From NCBI RefSeq assembly GCF_036245475.1, contig NZ_BTPM01000001.1:1860001-1924000 (forward strand): a DNA stretch of 64,000 nucleotides, read 5' to 3'. The DNA is from Vibrio sp. 10N. Its GTDB lineage: Bacteria; Pseudomonadota; Gammaproteobacteria; Enterobacterales; Vibrionaceae. The position numbers and the translations under genes are program-made. Each line of letters starts with the position of its first letter. Within the stretch, counting starts at the first letter, position 1. Positions 24,850-33,796 of the stretch are shown piece after piece. A model generated the notes under the pieces. The model had not been told where the DNA came from. It worked only from the letters and a program-made list of their open reading frames with translations, and did not search any database.

Positions 24850-26465
24850 GCTAATCCATCCTTAGGAATATATACGGTCACACGAGTGCCAATGTTGTCA
24901 TTTTCTGCCATTTCTAACTGCCCTTGATAGCGTTCTGTCAGTTGCTTAACCAGAAATAAACCGACACCGCGATTGTGTGCCGCTTTACTTGATACGCCGC
25001 GCGTGGTTAGCGCATCTACATTTAAATGGGGCGGTAATCCGCAGCCTCTATCCATAACTTCCAGTATGACTTCATTACCAAAGTCGCTCACCGACACTTC
25101 GATAGTCGAGCGTTCTAATCGCTCTGTTGGTGTTTCCTTTATCGCAGATAAGCTTGCCTCAAACGCGTTATCAATCAAATTCCCCAATATGGTCACCAGA
25201 TCGTCGGCATTAATGTTTTCGGGTAAAGGCTCTAGCCTTGCTTCTTCGTCGACACTCAAGGTCAAGCCTAGCTCGCGTGCACGCTCAGTTTTTCCAAGCA
25301 ACATGCCTGCAATCAGAGGGTCTTTAACCGTTTCGCGCAAGAACTCAATCAGCGCTTGGTAATGCGCCGTCTCTTGTCCGATAAGGTTTTGCACCGCTTC
25401 CACTTCACCCATTTGGACCAGCCCACTGATGGTATTGAGTTTATTGCGGTGTTCATGAGTTTGAGAGCGTAGCATTTCAGCGTAGGCTTTAGTTTGTGAC
25501 AGCTGATCAGTAAGCTCGCTAATTTCATCACGACGTCGGAAACTCGACACCGCACCAATCACTTTATTGTCGACAACAATTGGACTTCTGTTTGCAACAA
25601 TTCTCTGCTGATTAAGAAAAAGTTCAATGTCGTGATCCGCTTCTTGACTGTCAATTAGAGATTGGAGATCTGAGTGTGGTAATGCTTTCGTTAGCGGTTG
25701 ATTTATCACCTCATCTTTAACCAGGCCTAAGATCTCGCATGCACTGGTATTAATGGAGCGAAGCACACCACGAGTATCGATGCTGATCACCCCTTCTTTA
25801 ATGGTGCTCATGGTGACATCGAGCTCGCCGTACAATCGACCAATTTCTTCTGGCTCGAAGCCGAGAATCGCTTTTTGGAAGCGCCTAGAAATAAAATACG
25901 AAACAATGGCATTGGCTATCAAAACCAACACCGCCATCCCTAACAGAAACAGTAAATAGGGCTCTATACGATCTTGCAATCTATCGAGCAAATAGCCGAC
26001 AGACACCACACCAATAATATTGCCATCTTGATCGAAAACGGCCGCTTTTCCTCGAACCGATTTTCCCAAAGAACCCTCAGCGAACGAAACATAGGATTGG
26101 CCGTGTATTAATGCAAGGTCGTTGTCGCCCCCTTTCATTGGTAAACCAATACGTTCATCCACAGGATGTATAAGACGAATGCCTTGTTTATCACCGATAA
26201 CGATAAACGCCGCGCCAATCATTTCCGTGAGACCACGATATCGGTCTTGCATCAACGAAGCGGTGTCATACTCTATCATGTGAATAACGGCAGAAGACTG
26301 TGCCAGAAACGTCGCCACGCCTTGGGCTTTTAGACCCATTTCCTGCTCTTGAGAATGTTTAATGTAACTAAAGCCTGCGAGCGTTAAGACAAGCAACTGC
26401 AACAATCCCGATACCGTCATGATGATCAGCATTCGGTATCGAAAACTTATCTGATTCCATTTCAT
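24846..26465 (-). CDS. CitA/DcuS-type sensor histidine kinase
   Basis: A 539-residue membrane kinase. Membrane segments at about residues 10-33 and 170-190 flank a periplasmic PAS-like (sCache) sensor domain with the carboxylate-binding character of CitA/DcuS. A cytoplasmic PAS follows (about 210-310). The H box has His337 in THEHRNKLN, then the N box LGNLIDNAFEAS, G1 DRGCGLPP and G2 GVGLFLVKQL. GGGGAG precedes the ATG at 26465; a longer frame to 26546 has no such support. It overlaps the regulator gene by four bases. External di- or tricarboxylates are the likely signal. Confidence 0.9.
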   Translation of the reverse strand: MKWNQISFRYRMLIIMTVSGLLQLLVLTLAGFSYIKHSQEQEMGLKAQGVATFLAQSSAVIHMIEYDTASLMQDRYRGLTEMIGAAFIVIGDKQGIRLIHPVDERIGLPMKGGDNDLALIHGQSYVSFAEGSLGKSVRGKAAVFDQDGNIIGVVSVGYLLDRLQDRIEPYLLFLLGMAVLVLIANAIVSYFISRRFQKAILGFEPEEIGRLYGELDVTMSTIKEGVISIDTRGVLRSINTSACEILGLVKDEVINQPLTKALPHSDLQSLIDSQEADHDIELFLNQQRIVANRSPIVVDNKVIGAVSSFRRRDEISELTDQLSQTKAYAEMLRSQTHEHRNKLNTISGLVQMGEVEAVQNLIGQETAHYQALIEFLRETVKDPLIAGMLLGKTERARELGLTLSVDEEARLEPLPENINADDLVTILGNLIDNAFEASLSAIKETPTERLERSTIEVSVSDFGNEVILEVMDRGCGLPPHLNVDALTTRGVSSKAAHNRGVGLFLVKQLTERYQGQLEMAENDNIGTRVTVYIPKDGLA

Positions 26466-26849
26466 TTTGATGCTCCCCCAGACGCTAATGTAACAGTAAT
26501 GCAACATGCCAGCACTCAAACCCCTAGCGTTCTGTGAACTGTTCAACTGTTTTGTTTGGGTTACAACTATGTTGTTGGTTTTTACATCAATTTACACTCT
26601 CGCCATGTTGCAATCATGTTCATTCTGTAACCTGACTATGATCACACCATTTTTAGGTTAATTTTAGAACAACGGGGGATCTGTCCCGTATAGTAGAAAA
26701 GGAATCAACCAGCTACACCGATAGCATCTCGCTTTGTCTGTTCACCGTGCGACTCACGCTGGCTGAAACATCATTAAAAAAACAATAATCAATGAAGCAG
26801 TAGTACCCGTAACTAATAGCAATATTAGGTATTTGATAAGGGAATCATT
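26466..26849. other. Divergent control region, no gene seen
   Basis: 384 bases between the sensor kinase and the small plus-strand gene. AT-rich stretches (for example around 26555-26600 and 26650-26680) could hold promoters for both directions. Around 26674-26695, GGGGGATCTGTCCCG could fold weakly. Nothing specific could be assigned. Confidence 0.4.
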
Positions 26850-27089
26850 ATGGAACGAGACTGTTTTGGAATCTGCCTTGATAGGGCTTTGCTGTCGCAA
26901 CACCGACGTGCCACCTTTACTCATGTAAGGGCGTATCAGACCACACCCTCGTTAGAGGACGATTTAGAGCAAGACGTTGTCGTCTCGTTCTCATCGCCTC
27001 AGATGTCAGGTAGTGAAGTACTCAAGGTTCTCAAGCAATCGAAGCACTTGTTGTGGAGAGCTGGCTATTTATGCCCTTCCTACGACTAG
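26850..27089 (+). CDS. Small protein of 79 residues, unknown function
   Basis: A 79-residue frame, Cys- and Arg-containing at the N-terminus (MERDCFGICLDRALLSQHRR), with an acidic middle (SLEDDLEQD) and the C-terminal part SGSEVLKVLKQSKHLLWRAGYLCPSYD. AAGGGAA lies six bases before the ATG, and a clean terminator follows 45 bases after the stop, so it looks like a one-gene transcription unit. No signal peptide, membrane segment or known domain was recognised. The coding status rests on this context. Confidence 0.5.
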   Translation: MERDCFGICLDRALLSQHRRATFTHVRAYQTTPSLEDDLEQDVVVSFSSPQMSGSEVLKVLKQSKHLLWRAGYLCPSYD

Positions 27090-27133
27090 TGGTGTGATTA
27101 ACATCTCACGATTGACTAACAACGAAAGCTAGA

Positions 27134-27168
27134 CAAAAAAGCAACATCTCGACGGTGTTGCTTTTTTA
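27134..27168 (+). terminator. Rho-independent terminator
   Basis: AAAAAAGCAACA and TGTTGCTTTTTT form a 12-bp stem around a 9-base loop, ending in a T run. It closes the transcription unit of the 79-residue gene. Confidence 0.85.
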
Positions 27169-27316
27169 TGATGCCGCCCATACAAGCTAATAAATTCGAA
27201 AAAACAATCACCTACATGCGCTATATTCGAAATACCGACTATAGTTAAGTTATTGCACAGTATTTTATTAGAGCATATACTCTAGATAAATTTATAAACA
27301 CCTGTTTGGAGCATTC

Positions 27317-28750
27317 ATGAAGTTAAAGTCCCTGCCACTGGCCATGGGCGTTTTATTAGGATCGCTTTCATTTGGCACTGTTGCCGCAGAGGTCGCTTTT
27401 GATGAAGCATGGCAACTGCTTCAACAGAACAACAACTCCTTGGCTGCACAACGTGCCAACGTAGAGCGATATGGCCACCTTAAAGACGCATCAAAAAGTT
27501 TGAATCTACCCAAAGTGACGGTTGGAGCAAACTACACTCGATTAGATCAAGATGTTACGTTAAGTGGACAGCAATTTGCCGAAAGCCTAAGTGGTTTGCC
27601 CGACCTATCGGCTATTGGTGCCGTACCCGGTTTAGGTCAGCTTGCTAACGCTCTTGGCGGCGTTACTTCTACTCTTGAAAATAAAGAAATATTTAGCTCT
27701 TCAATCCGCGCTGTATGGCCTATTTTTACAGGTGGTCGTATCACCGCGGCACAAACTGCTGCCGAGGGCAAACAAGATGAAGCCCGCAGCCAATTGGCCA
27801 TGGAAGTACAAGCACGCTACGAAGATTTGAGTAAGTACTATTTCAGCGTTATTTTGGCAAAAAACGTGGTCGATACTCGAATGGCGGTTGAAAAAGGTCT
27901 CACCAAACACCGTGACTTTGCCATCAAGCTCGAAGAGCAAGGCCAAATCGCTCGCGTCGAGCGTCTGCAAGCGGAAGCCTCTTTGGACAAAGCGGTCGTT
28001 GAACGCAAGAAAGCAGAACATAGCTTGAACATTGCTCAGGCAGCATTGACGCAAGTACTCGGCCAAGTCGAGAAGGTTGAGCCGCGTGATGAACTGTTCA
28101 TCAACCGTACCTTGCCACCATTAGATGCGTTTATCGATCAAACTCTCGATACCTACCCTGGTCTCGCCATCCTTGATGCCAAAGAAAAGCAAGCCAGTAG
28201 CTTAATTAAAGCGGAAAAAGGTAAATACTATCCCGAAGTATACGCTTATGGTGATTACAGCTTGTATCACGGTGACTCGTTGACCAGTCAGCTCAAGCCT
28301 GACTGGCTGGTAGGCATTGGAGTTAGCGTACCGTTATTAGAAAACTCTGGCCGCAGCGAACAAATGAAAGCGGCAAGCAGTGCCGTTTCTCAAGTGCAAT
28401 TTTTGCGTAAACAAGCTCGTCAAGATCTCAGTGTCTTAGTCGAGAAAACCTATCTTGAAGCGCAGCAGGCGCTGGATGAAGTTCAAGGGCTTAATTCGAG
28501 CATCAAACTGGCTCAAGAAAACCTAAAACTCCGTCAAAAAGCGTTTTCACAAGGCCTAGGACGCTCTCTGGATGTGGTCGATGCCGAGCTGTATCTTGCG
28601 AGCATAAAAACTCAACAAGATGCCGCTAGCTTTCAATATCTCCTGTCTTTAAACAAATTACTCGCCCTTTCTAGCGAGATGAATAACTTCGCAACGTATA
28701 AATACAATGCGATTACTCCTGCACAATTACGATCTGAGGATGCATCATGA
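27317..28750 (+). CDS. TolC-family outer-membrane efflux protein
   Basis: A 477-residue outer-membrane channel protein of the TolC/OEP superfamily. It has a signal peptide (residues 1-24, ending TVAA before EVAFDEAW) and two OEP repeats of long helices separated by beta strands. Typical segments are FDEAWQLLQQNNNSLAAQRA at the start, RYEDLSKYYF, GIGVSVPLLENSGR at the second repeat, and FSQGLGRSLDVVDAELYLA near the end. It is the first gene of a four-gene exporter operon and overlaps the HlyD gene by four bases. Confidence 0.92.
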   Translation: MKLKSLPLAMGVLLGSLSFGTVAAEVAFDEAWQLLQQNNNSLAAQRANVERYGHLKDASKSLNLPKVTVGANYTRLDQDVTLSGQQFAESLSGLPDLSAIGAVPGLGQLANALGGVTSTLENKEIFSSSIRAVWPIFTGGRITAAQTAAEGKQDEARSQLAMEVQARYEDLSKYYFSVILAKNVVDTRMAVEKGLTKHRDFAIKLEEQGQIARVERLQAEASLDKAVVERKKAEHSLNIAQAALTQVLGQVEKVEPRDELFINRTLPPLDAFIDQTLDTYPGLAILDAKEKQASSLIKAEKGKYYPEVYAYGDYSLYHGDSLTSQLKPDWLVGIGVSVPLLENSGRSEQMKAASSAVSQVQFLRKQARQDLSVLVEKTYLEAQQALDEVQGLNSSIKLAQENLKLRQKAFSQGLGRSLDVVDAELYLASIKTQQDAASFQYLLSLNKLLALSSEMNNFATYKYNAITPAQLRSEDAS

Positions 28751-29718
28751 ACAAGGTAAAACCCACTTTAGTTACACTAGGCGCCGTTGCCGTTATTGGT
28801 TGGGTTGGCTATAAGTTTTTCGATGCTTACCAAACCCCTGCGCTACGTATTCAAGGTCAAGTCGAATCTCAGCAATACAGTATTTCATCCAAAGTCCCTG
28901 GCCGAATCGACGACGTACTGGTACGCAAGGGTGATACTGTGGCAGAAGGTCAATTGATCTTTACCATTCATAGCCCTGAAATCGAAGCCAAGCTAGAACA
29001 GGCTGTTGCGGGTGAAAAGGCTGCTGGCGCATTGGCGAAAGAAGCTGAAATTGGCGCACGACAGCAGCAAATTAAGGCAGCAGAAGACCAATGGCGCAAA
29101 GCAAAGGCGGCAGCGGCATTGATGGAGAAAACCTACCTTCGCGTTAATAACTTATATAAAGATGGCGTAGTAGCCGAGCAAAAGCGCGATGAGGCATTAA
29201 CTCAGTGGCAAGCCGCGAAGTACACTGAAAGTGCCGCTTATCAGATGTTCCAAATGACCAAAGAAGGTGCGCGTGACGAGACCAAACTCGCCGCAGCAGA
29301 GAAAGCTCGCATGGCAGCGGGTGCAGTTGCAGAAGTCGAAGCCTATGCAGCTGATACGCAGATTCATTCTTGGTTTGACGGCGAAGTATCTCAAGTGCTA
29401 TTGCACAGTGGAGAATTGGCACCGCAGGGCTTCCCTGTAGTGACGGTTATCGATACTAAAGACACATGGGCGGTCTTTAATGTTCGTGAAGATGCGTTAA
29501 GTCAATTCGAAAAAGGCAGTGAGTTCGATGCATATGTTCCTGCCCTAGACGATACCATTACCTTTAAGGTCACCCACGTAGCCGTGATGGGTGATTTTGC
29601 TACTTGGCGCTCAACAGATGCGACTCAAGGCTTTGATTTGCGCACCTTTGAGGTAGAAGCACGTCCGGTCGATGATGCTCCGCTTCGTATGGGTATGAGT
29701 TTGGTTGTAGAACTCTAG
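28747..29718 (+). CDS. HlyD-family periplasmic adaptor
   Basis: A 323-residue membrane fusion protein. It has one N-terminal membrane segment (about residues 8-25), the first half of the lipoyl domain (SSKVPGRIDDVLVRKGDTVAEGQ), an alpha-helical hairpin rich in Ala/Lys/Glu (about residues 80-195), the second lipoyl half (FDGEVSQVLLHSGELAPQG), and beta-barrel and membrane-proximal parts. It links the two inner-membrane permeases to the TolC-type channel. Its ATG overlaps the preceding stop. Confidence 0.92.
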   Translation: MNKVKPTLVTLGAVAVIGWVGYKFFDAYQTPALRIQGQVESQQYSISSKVPGRIDDVLVRKGDTVAEGQLIFTIHSPEIEAKLEQAVAGEKAAGALAKEAEIGARQQQIKAAEDQWRKAKAAAALMEKTYLRVNNLYKDGVVAEQKRDEALTQWQAAKYTESAAYQMFQMTKEGARDETKLAAAEKARMAAGAVAEVEAYAADTQIHSWFDGEVSQVLLHSGELAPQGFPVVTVIDTKDTWAVFNVREDALSQFEKGSEFDAYVPALDDTITFKVTHVAVMGDFATWRSTDATQGFDLRTFEVEARPVDDAPLRMGMSLVVEL

Positions 29719-29727
29719 GAACGCGAT

Positions 29728-30939
29728 ATGCCACACGGTACACTCCATTCTTCATCTAAAGCGACAGGTTATAGTGTCGAAAAGCGCAAGCTAGTCAAAA
29801 GCCACTTCCGTAGCCAGTGGCATCTACTGCGGCGCGACAAATGGCTATTGTCGTGCCTCACTTGGGTGCCGGTTGTTTTGTGTCTATCTATCTACTGGAT
29901 ATTTTCTCAAGGGATAGCCAACAGCTTGCCGATTGGCGTGGTAGACCAAAGCCAGAGTACATTATCGCAAAAACTTGTCCGTAACTACGATGCTACATCA
30001 ATGCTCAGTGTCGACCATCAGTATAACGACATCGGGGCCGCCAAAACGGCGCTGATAGATGGCGATATTTATGCGATTTTGTATATTCCCTATGGTTTCG
30101 ATAAGTCGATAGTCAAATCCATGCCGCCGCAGGTCACGCTGTTTTACAACAGTCAGTATATCCTGGTAGGTCGGTTGATTAATTCGGCTGCGTTACAAGC
30201 TCAAGGTACGTTTAACGCTCAAGTTGATATTGTCAAAGCTCTGGCTAAAGGCAACACCACTGGAGCGGCGGCCGCAGGCAAAGCGGTGTCGGTGCGAACG
30301 CAAATCACACCTCTATTCAACAAGGGTACCAACTACGCGCAATTTCTGGTGACGGCCATCGTCCCCGCCATTTGGCAAATCGCGATCGTCTCCTTTACGG
30401 TGCTGGTTCTCAGTGCTAACTACCGGGTAGCGGGCATCAAGCCTTGGCTTGGTGAAAGTCAGCAGCTTCGCCGTTTGACAGCGACACTTGTGCCCTACTT
30501 TGTCTGGTTCTCGACACTGGGATTTGCATTTCTGGTTTGGTTCTATGACATCATAGGCTGGCCCATGGAGGGTAGCTGGTTAGTGCTTATCATCGCTCAA
30601 CTGGTCACTACCGTCGCTTGTACGATCATGGGCGCGCTGTTTTTCTTTTTAACATGTGATGCTGCACGTGCCATGAGCTTTGCTGGTGCCTTTACCGCAC
30701 CAAGTTTTGCTTTTATGGGTATTACCTTCCCTGCAACGGACATGAATCCATTGGCGCTGTTTTGGCGTGAGCTACTTCCCATCAGTCACTATATTGAAGT
30801 TCAAGTTAGTCAGGCAAGCTATGGTGTGCATGCGGCCCAATCCTTAATGCATTTAACACCGATGCTTGGCTATGCGCTCCCCCTTGGACTCACCGCTTTG
30901 CTGATCAAAAAGCATCTCAGTAAGGAGTTGTCTGCATGA
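29728..30939 (+). CDS. ABC-2-type membrane permease, first of a pair
   Basis: A 403-residue ABC-2 transporter membrane protein of the YhhJ/DrrB type. One membrane segment near residues 45-65 is followed by a large periplasmic domain (PIGVVDQSQSTLSQKLVR to about residue 210) and then five C-terminal membrane segments. GNTTGAAAAGK-type linkers and LFYNSQYILVGRL are typical of the group. It has no nucleotide-binding domain. It starts nine bases after the HlyD gene and overlaps the next gene by four bases. Confidence 0.9.
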   Translation: MPHGTLHSSSKATGYSVEKRKLVKSHFRSQWHLLRRDKWLLSCLTWVPVVLCLSIYWIFSQGIANSLPIGVVDQSQSTLSQKLVRNYDATSMLSVDHQYNDIGAAKTALIDGDIYAILYIPYGFDKSIVKSMPPQVTLFYNSQYILVGRLINSAALQAQGTFNAQVDIVKALAKGNTTGAAAAGKAVSVRTQITPLFNKGTNYAQFLVTAIVPAIWQIAIVSFTVLVLSANYRVAGIKPWLGESQQLRRLTATLVPYFVWFSTLGFAFLVWFYDIIGWPMEGSWLVLIIAQLVTTVACTIMGALFFFLTCDAARAMSFAGAFTAPSFAFMGITFPATDMNPLALFWRELLPISHYIEVQVSQASYGVHAAQSLMHLTPMLGYALPLGLTALLIKKHLSKELSA

Positions 30940-32075
30940 CATTACTGGAACACATCAAACTCGAACTTCGGGCAATCTTAACCAATCCAGTTGTGGTGCT
31001 GACCGTGTTCGGTGGCGTAATATTTTATTCGTTTCTGTATCCGTTGCCTTACAGTCAACAAACCCCGCGCGAACAGCCTATTTCCGTTGTTAACCTCGAT
31101 CAGAGCCAAACGAGCTATCAATTGGAAAGGATGGTTGATGCGACACCCAATGTTCATGTGGTGCAACGTGACCACACCATTGAAGACGCCAAGAATGCAT
31201 TTATCAATGGTGAGATTACTGGTTTCTTGGTGATCCCAGAACATTTCTATAAAGACTTGATGCTAGGTAAAAGCCCAGTGCTGGCCTATGCGGGTGATGC
31301 GTCTTTGTTTTTGGTTTATGGTACCGTTGTCGAAGGCTTAGCGCAGGCAGGTGGCACATTAGCGGCTAAGGCAAAAGTGGCCAAGCTTATTATTGATGGC
31401 GTGCCTCTGGAGCTCGCTAGCCAGCAGTATTCCGCCACAATACTCAATGCTAAGCCGACCTTTAACCCACGAATGGGATATGTAGATTACGTCGTGCCTG
31501 CGGTGTTTGTGTTGATACTGCAGCAAACACTCGCTATGGCGTCGGGGTTAGTCGGTGGTACTCAAAGACAAGGTAAAGGTTATTGGAGTGCACGCCCGGT
31601 AATGACCGTTATTGCAGTGCGAAGTCTGGTGCTAACATTGATCTACTACTTGCTAGGAATGTTCTACTTTGGCGCCAGTTTCGATATATACGGTATTAGT
31701 AAGCTAGCGAATCCATTCGAGATGCTGACGTTGATGCTGCCATTCTTTTTAACGTCTTGCTTTATCGGTATCTTACTCGGCGCCCTCACGCCAAGACGTG
31801 AGCTAGTCACCGTACTGGTTCTGATAAGCTCTATGCCACTTATATTCTCTGCCGGATTTATTTGGCCAGTAGAGATGTTACCGGCCCCGATGCAATGGTT
31901 TGCAGCTCTGTTTCCCACTCAGGCAGCGATCAGTGGTTTCTTAAAACTCAATCAAATGGGTGCAGAATGGCACCAAATTCGCGAGCATTGGAATCATCTT
32001 TGGTTGCTAGCCGCGATTTGGGGCACATTAGCAACCTACTGCTTTGGCAAATATCGTAGCCAACCTGCCAGCTAA
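30936..32075 (+). CDS. ABC-2-type membrane permease, second of a pair
   Basis: A 379-residue paralogue of the preceding permease with the same layout: a first membrane segment at about residues 18-36, a periplasmic domain opening PISVVNLDQSQTSYQLERMV, and five or six C-terminal membrane segments including SAGFIWPVEMLPAPMQW. The pair could form a heterodimeric channel. No Walker motif occurs in either permease, and no ATPase gene lies in the operon. A terminator follows. Confidence 0.9.
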   Translation: MTLLEHIKLELRAILTNPVVVLTVFGGVIFYSFLYPLPYSQQTPREQPISVVNLDQSQTSYQLERMVDATPNVHVVQRDHTIEDAKNAFINGEITGFLVIPEHFYKDLMLGKSPVLAYAGDASLFLVYGTVVEGLAQAGGTLAAKAKVAKLIIDGVPLELASQQYSATILNAKPTFNPRMGYVDYVVPAVFVLILQQTLAMASGLVGGTQRQGKGYWSARPVMTVIAVRSLVLTLIYYLLGMFYFGASFDIYGISKLANPFEMLTLMLPFFLTSCFIGILLGALTPRRELVTVLVLISSMPLIFSAGFIWPVEMLPAPMQWFAALFPTQAAISGFLKLNQMGAEWHQIREHWNHLWLLAAIWGTLATYCFGKYRSQPAS

Positions 32076-32093
32076 TTTAGAAACACTCACCAA

Positions 32094-32135
32094 ACAAAAA
32101 AGGGTCAGTGACTATGCACTGACCCCTTTATTTAT
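32094..32135. terminator. Bidirectional terminator between the exporter operon and the symporter
   Basis: AAAAAGGGTCAGTG and CACTGACCCCTTT form a stem of about 12 bp with a 6-base loop. It lies between convergent genes, with an A run to the left and a T-rich run to the right. Confidence 0.8.
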
Positions 32136-32150
32136 GAATTGATACCGCGC

Positions 32151-33452
32151 TTAACTGCGTACCAACTCAACTTTTTCTTCTTTCTCACCTGCCGCTGGGT
32201 CGTTGAACTTTTCAAGATCTAACGCACCTTCTGACTTAGCAACAATACACGTCACGGCACTGTCACCAGTGATATTAACTGCGGTACGAATCATATCAAG
32301 TAGACGGTCAACACCCATAATAAGTGCGATACCTTCCAATGGAAGACCAACTTGATTCAATACCATCGCAAGCATGATCAAACCCACGCCCGGAACACCA
32401 GCCGTACCAATTGATGCTAGAGTGGCTGTAAGGATAACCGTGAGATAATCACCCATGGTCAGATCGATATTAAATGCCTGAGCAATAAACGCCGTCGCCA
32501 CACCTTGCATGATCGCCGTACCATCCATGTTGATGGTCGCGCCAAGTGGAATGGTAAACGAAGATACTTTGTTATCCACGCCTAAACGGTTTTGCGCAGT
32601 TTCCATCGTAACAGGGATGGTTGCGTTTGATGATGCGGTCGAGAACGCAAACATCACCGCATCTTCCATCTTCTTAAGGAAGGTGATTGGGCTTAGTCCA
32701 GTGAAAGACTTAAGCATCACGCTGTAGGTAACTAAGCCGTGTAGCAATAGCGTCGCTGTAAGCACTAGGAAGTACTCAGCTAGGTTTAAGATGGCACCCA
32801 AGCCAAGACCTGTGAACAGTTTCGCCATTAGGAAGAACACGCCGTATGGGGCGATATTCATCAATAGCGCAACAAGCTTCATGATCACGTCATTCAGATC
32901 GCGGAATGTCGCAGCAATGCGCTCTCCTGGCTCACCCGCTGCACTGATCGCGATACCGAATAGCACGGCAAACACGATAACTTGAAGGGTCTTACCTTCA
33001 GCCATAGCGCTGATAGGGTTGGTTGGGAACATATCGATGATAACCTGTCCCAATGATGGCGCTTCTGTCGCCGCAAATGAACTTGCTGCAGTTAGGTCGG
33101 CACCCGCACCTGGTTGGAATACCGTACCCATAGTGAGGGCCAACGTAATGGCAATTGCTGTTGTAGCAACATAGAATAGAACTGTCTTACCACCTAAACG
33201 GCCTAGTGTGGTGACGTCCTTGAGAGAGCTGGTACCGCACACAAGAGAGACAAATACCAGTGGGACAACGAGCATTTTCAAGCTGGCAATAAAGATCTGA
33301 CCGCCAACCTCAAAAAGGCCGTTTACGATGTACGCGTCGACAAATCCGTTCTCAGCAAATAGACCTCGAATCGCGAAGCCTGTCAAAATACCTGCAACCA
33401 TACCGATAATCACTCGGCTAGTGAGTGACATTGGTTTCTTTGCATTAGTCAT
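32151..33452 (-). CDS. Dicarboxylate/amino acid:cation symporter (DAACS family)
   Basis: A 433-residue inner-membrane symporter of the GltP/DctA/SstT superfamily with about eight membrane helices and two re-entrant loops. FASTASSNATIPV-type residues form hairpin 1 (AFSTASSNATIPVTMET), NMDGTAIMQGVATAF is the helix 7 motif, and GTAGVPGVGLIMLAMVL is hairpin 2. The acidic C-terminal tail is EEKVELVRS. Substrates may be glutamate, aspartate or C4-dicarboxylates. GGAG is seven bases before the ATG. A CRP-like site lies about 110 bases upstream. Confidence 0.9.
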   Translation of the reverse strand: MTNAKKPMSLTSRVIIGMVAGILTGFAIRGLFAENGFVDAYIVNGLFEVGGQIFIASLKMLVVPLVFVSLVCGTSSLKDVTTLGRLGGKTVLFYVATTAIAITLALTMGTVFQPGAGADLTAASSFAATEAPSLGQVIIDMFPTNPISAMAEGKTLQVIVFAVLFGIAISAAGEPGERIAATFRDLNDVIMKLVALLMNIAPYGVFFLMAKLFTGLGLGAILNLAEYFLVLTATLLLHGLVTYSVMLKSFTGLSPITFLKKMEDAVMFAFSTASSNATIPVTMETAQNRLGVDNKVSSFTIPLGATINMDGTAIMQGVATAFIAQAFNIDLTMGDYLTVILTATLASIGTAGVPGVGLIMLAMVLNQVGLPLEGIALIMGVDRLLDMIRTAVNITGDSAVTCIVAKSEGALDLEKFNDPAAGEKEEKVELVRS

Positions 33453-33562
33453 AATTACTCCTTTTTTTTATAGTGCTTGTTGATGGAGACATCAAAAGCC
33501 GGAGCAGATTAGCAGTACCCTCTAGGAAATTAGAATCACAAATTTGTTTTCCGATCACACGA

Positions 33563-33578
33563 CGTGACACAGATCACT
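33563..33578 (-). promoter_or_regulatory. CRP-like site upstream of the DAACS symporter
   Basis: CGTGA-N6-TCACT keeps the GTGA and TCAC cores of the CRP consensus with the correct 6-base spacing. It lies 111 bases from the symporter start and would fit catabolite control of uptake. Confidence 0.5.
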
Positions 33579-33746
33579 TTAGTTGTTACCAATAGCGAGG
33601 CAAAGTCAGCATTAATTCTACAAATAACCAACATCACACCATAAAGAACAACCTATTTTAACCAATTAAGCATTATATTCTTTCCCATTTCAGATAAGTT
33701 TTATTTATTGGTAATTGTTATGTCAAGATTCAATGTCACCGACATG

Positions 33747-33776
33747 AAAAAGGCCAGCATTAAATGCTAGCCTTGC
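33747..33776 (-). terminator. Terminator of the FKBP-like gene
   Basis: On the minus strand AAGGCTAGCATT pairs with AATGCTGGCCTT (one mismatch) and is followed by TTTTTC, starting 22 bases after the stop codon. Confidence 0.75.
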
Positions 33777-33796
33777 TGTCTACGCAGATATTTATA

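Larger units (their letters stand above)
33453..33796. other. Intergenic region upstream of the symporter
   Basis: 344 bases with no convincing gene. It holds the CRP-like site at 33563-33578 and, at its right end, the terminator of the FKBP-like gene. The middle part (33600-33720) is AT-rich and presumably promoter sequence. Confidence 0.5.

Noticed and set aside
33721..33771. Short plus-strand frame starting ATGTCAAGATTC
   Set aside because: About 16 codons, overlapping the terminator of the FKBP-like gene.
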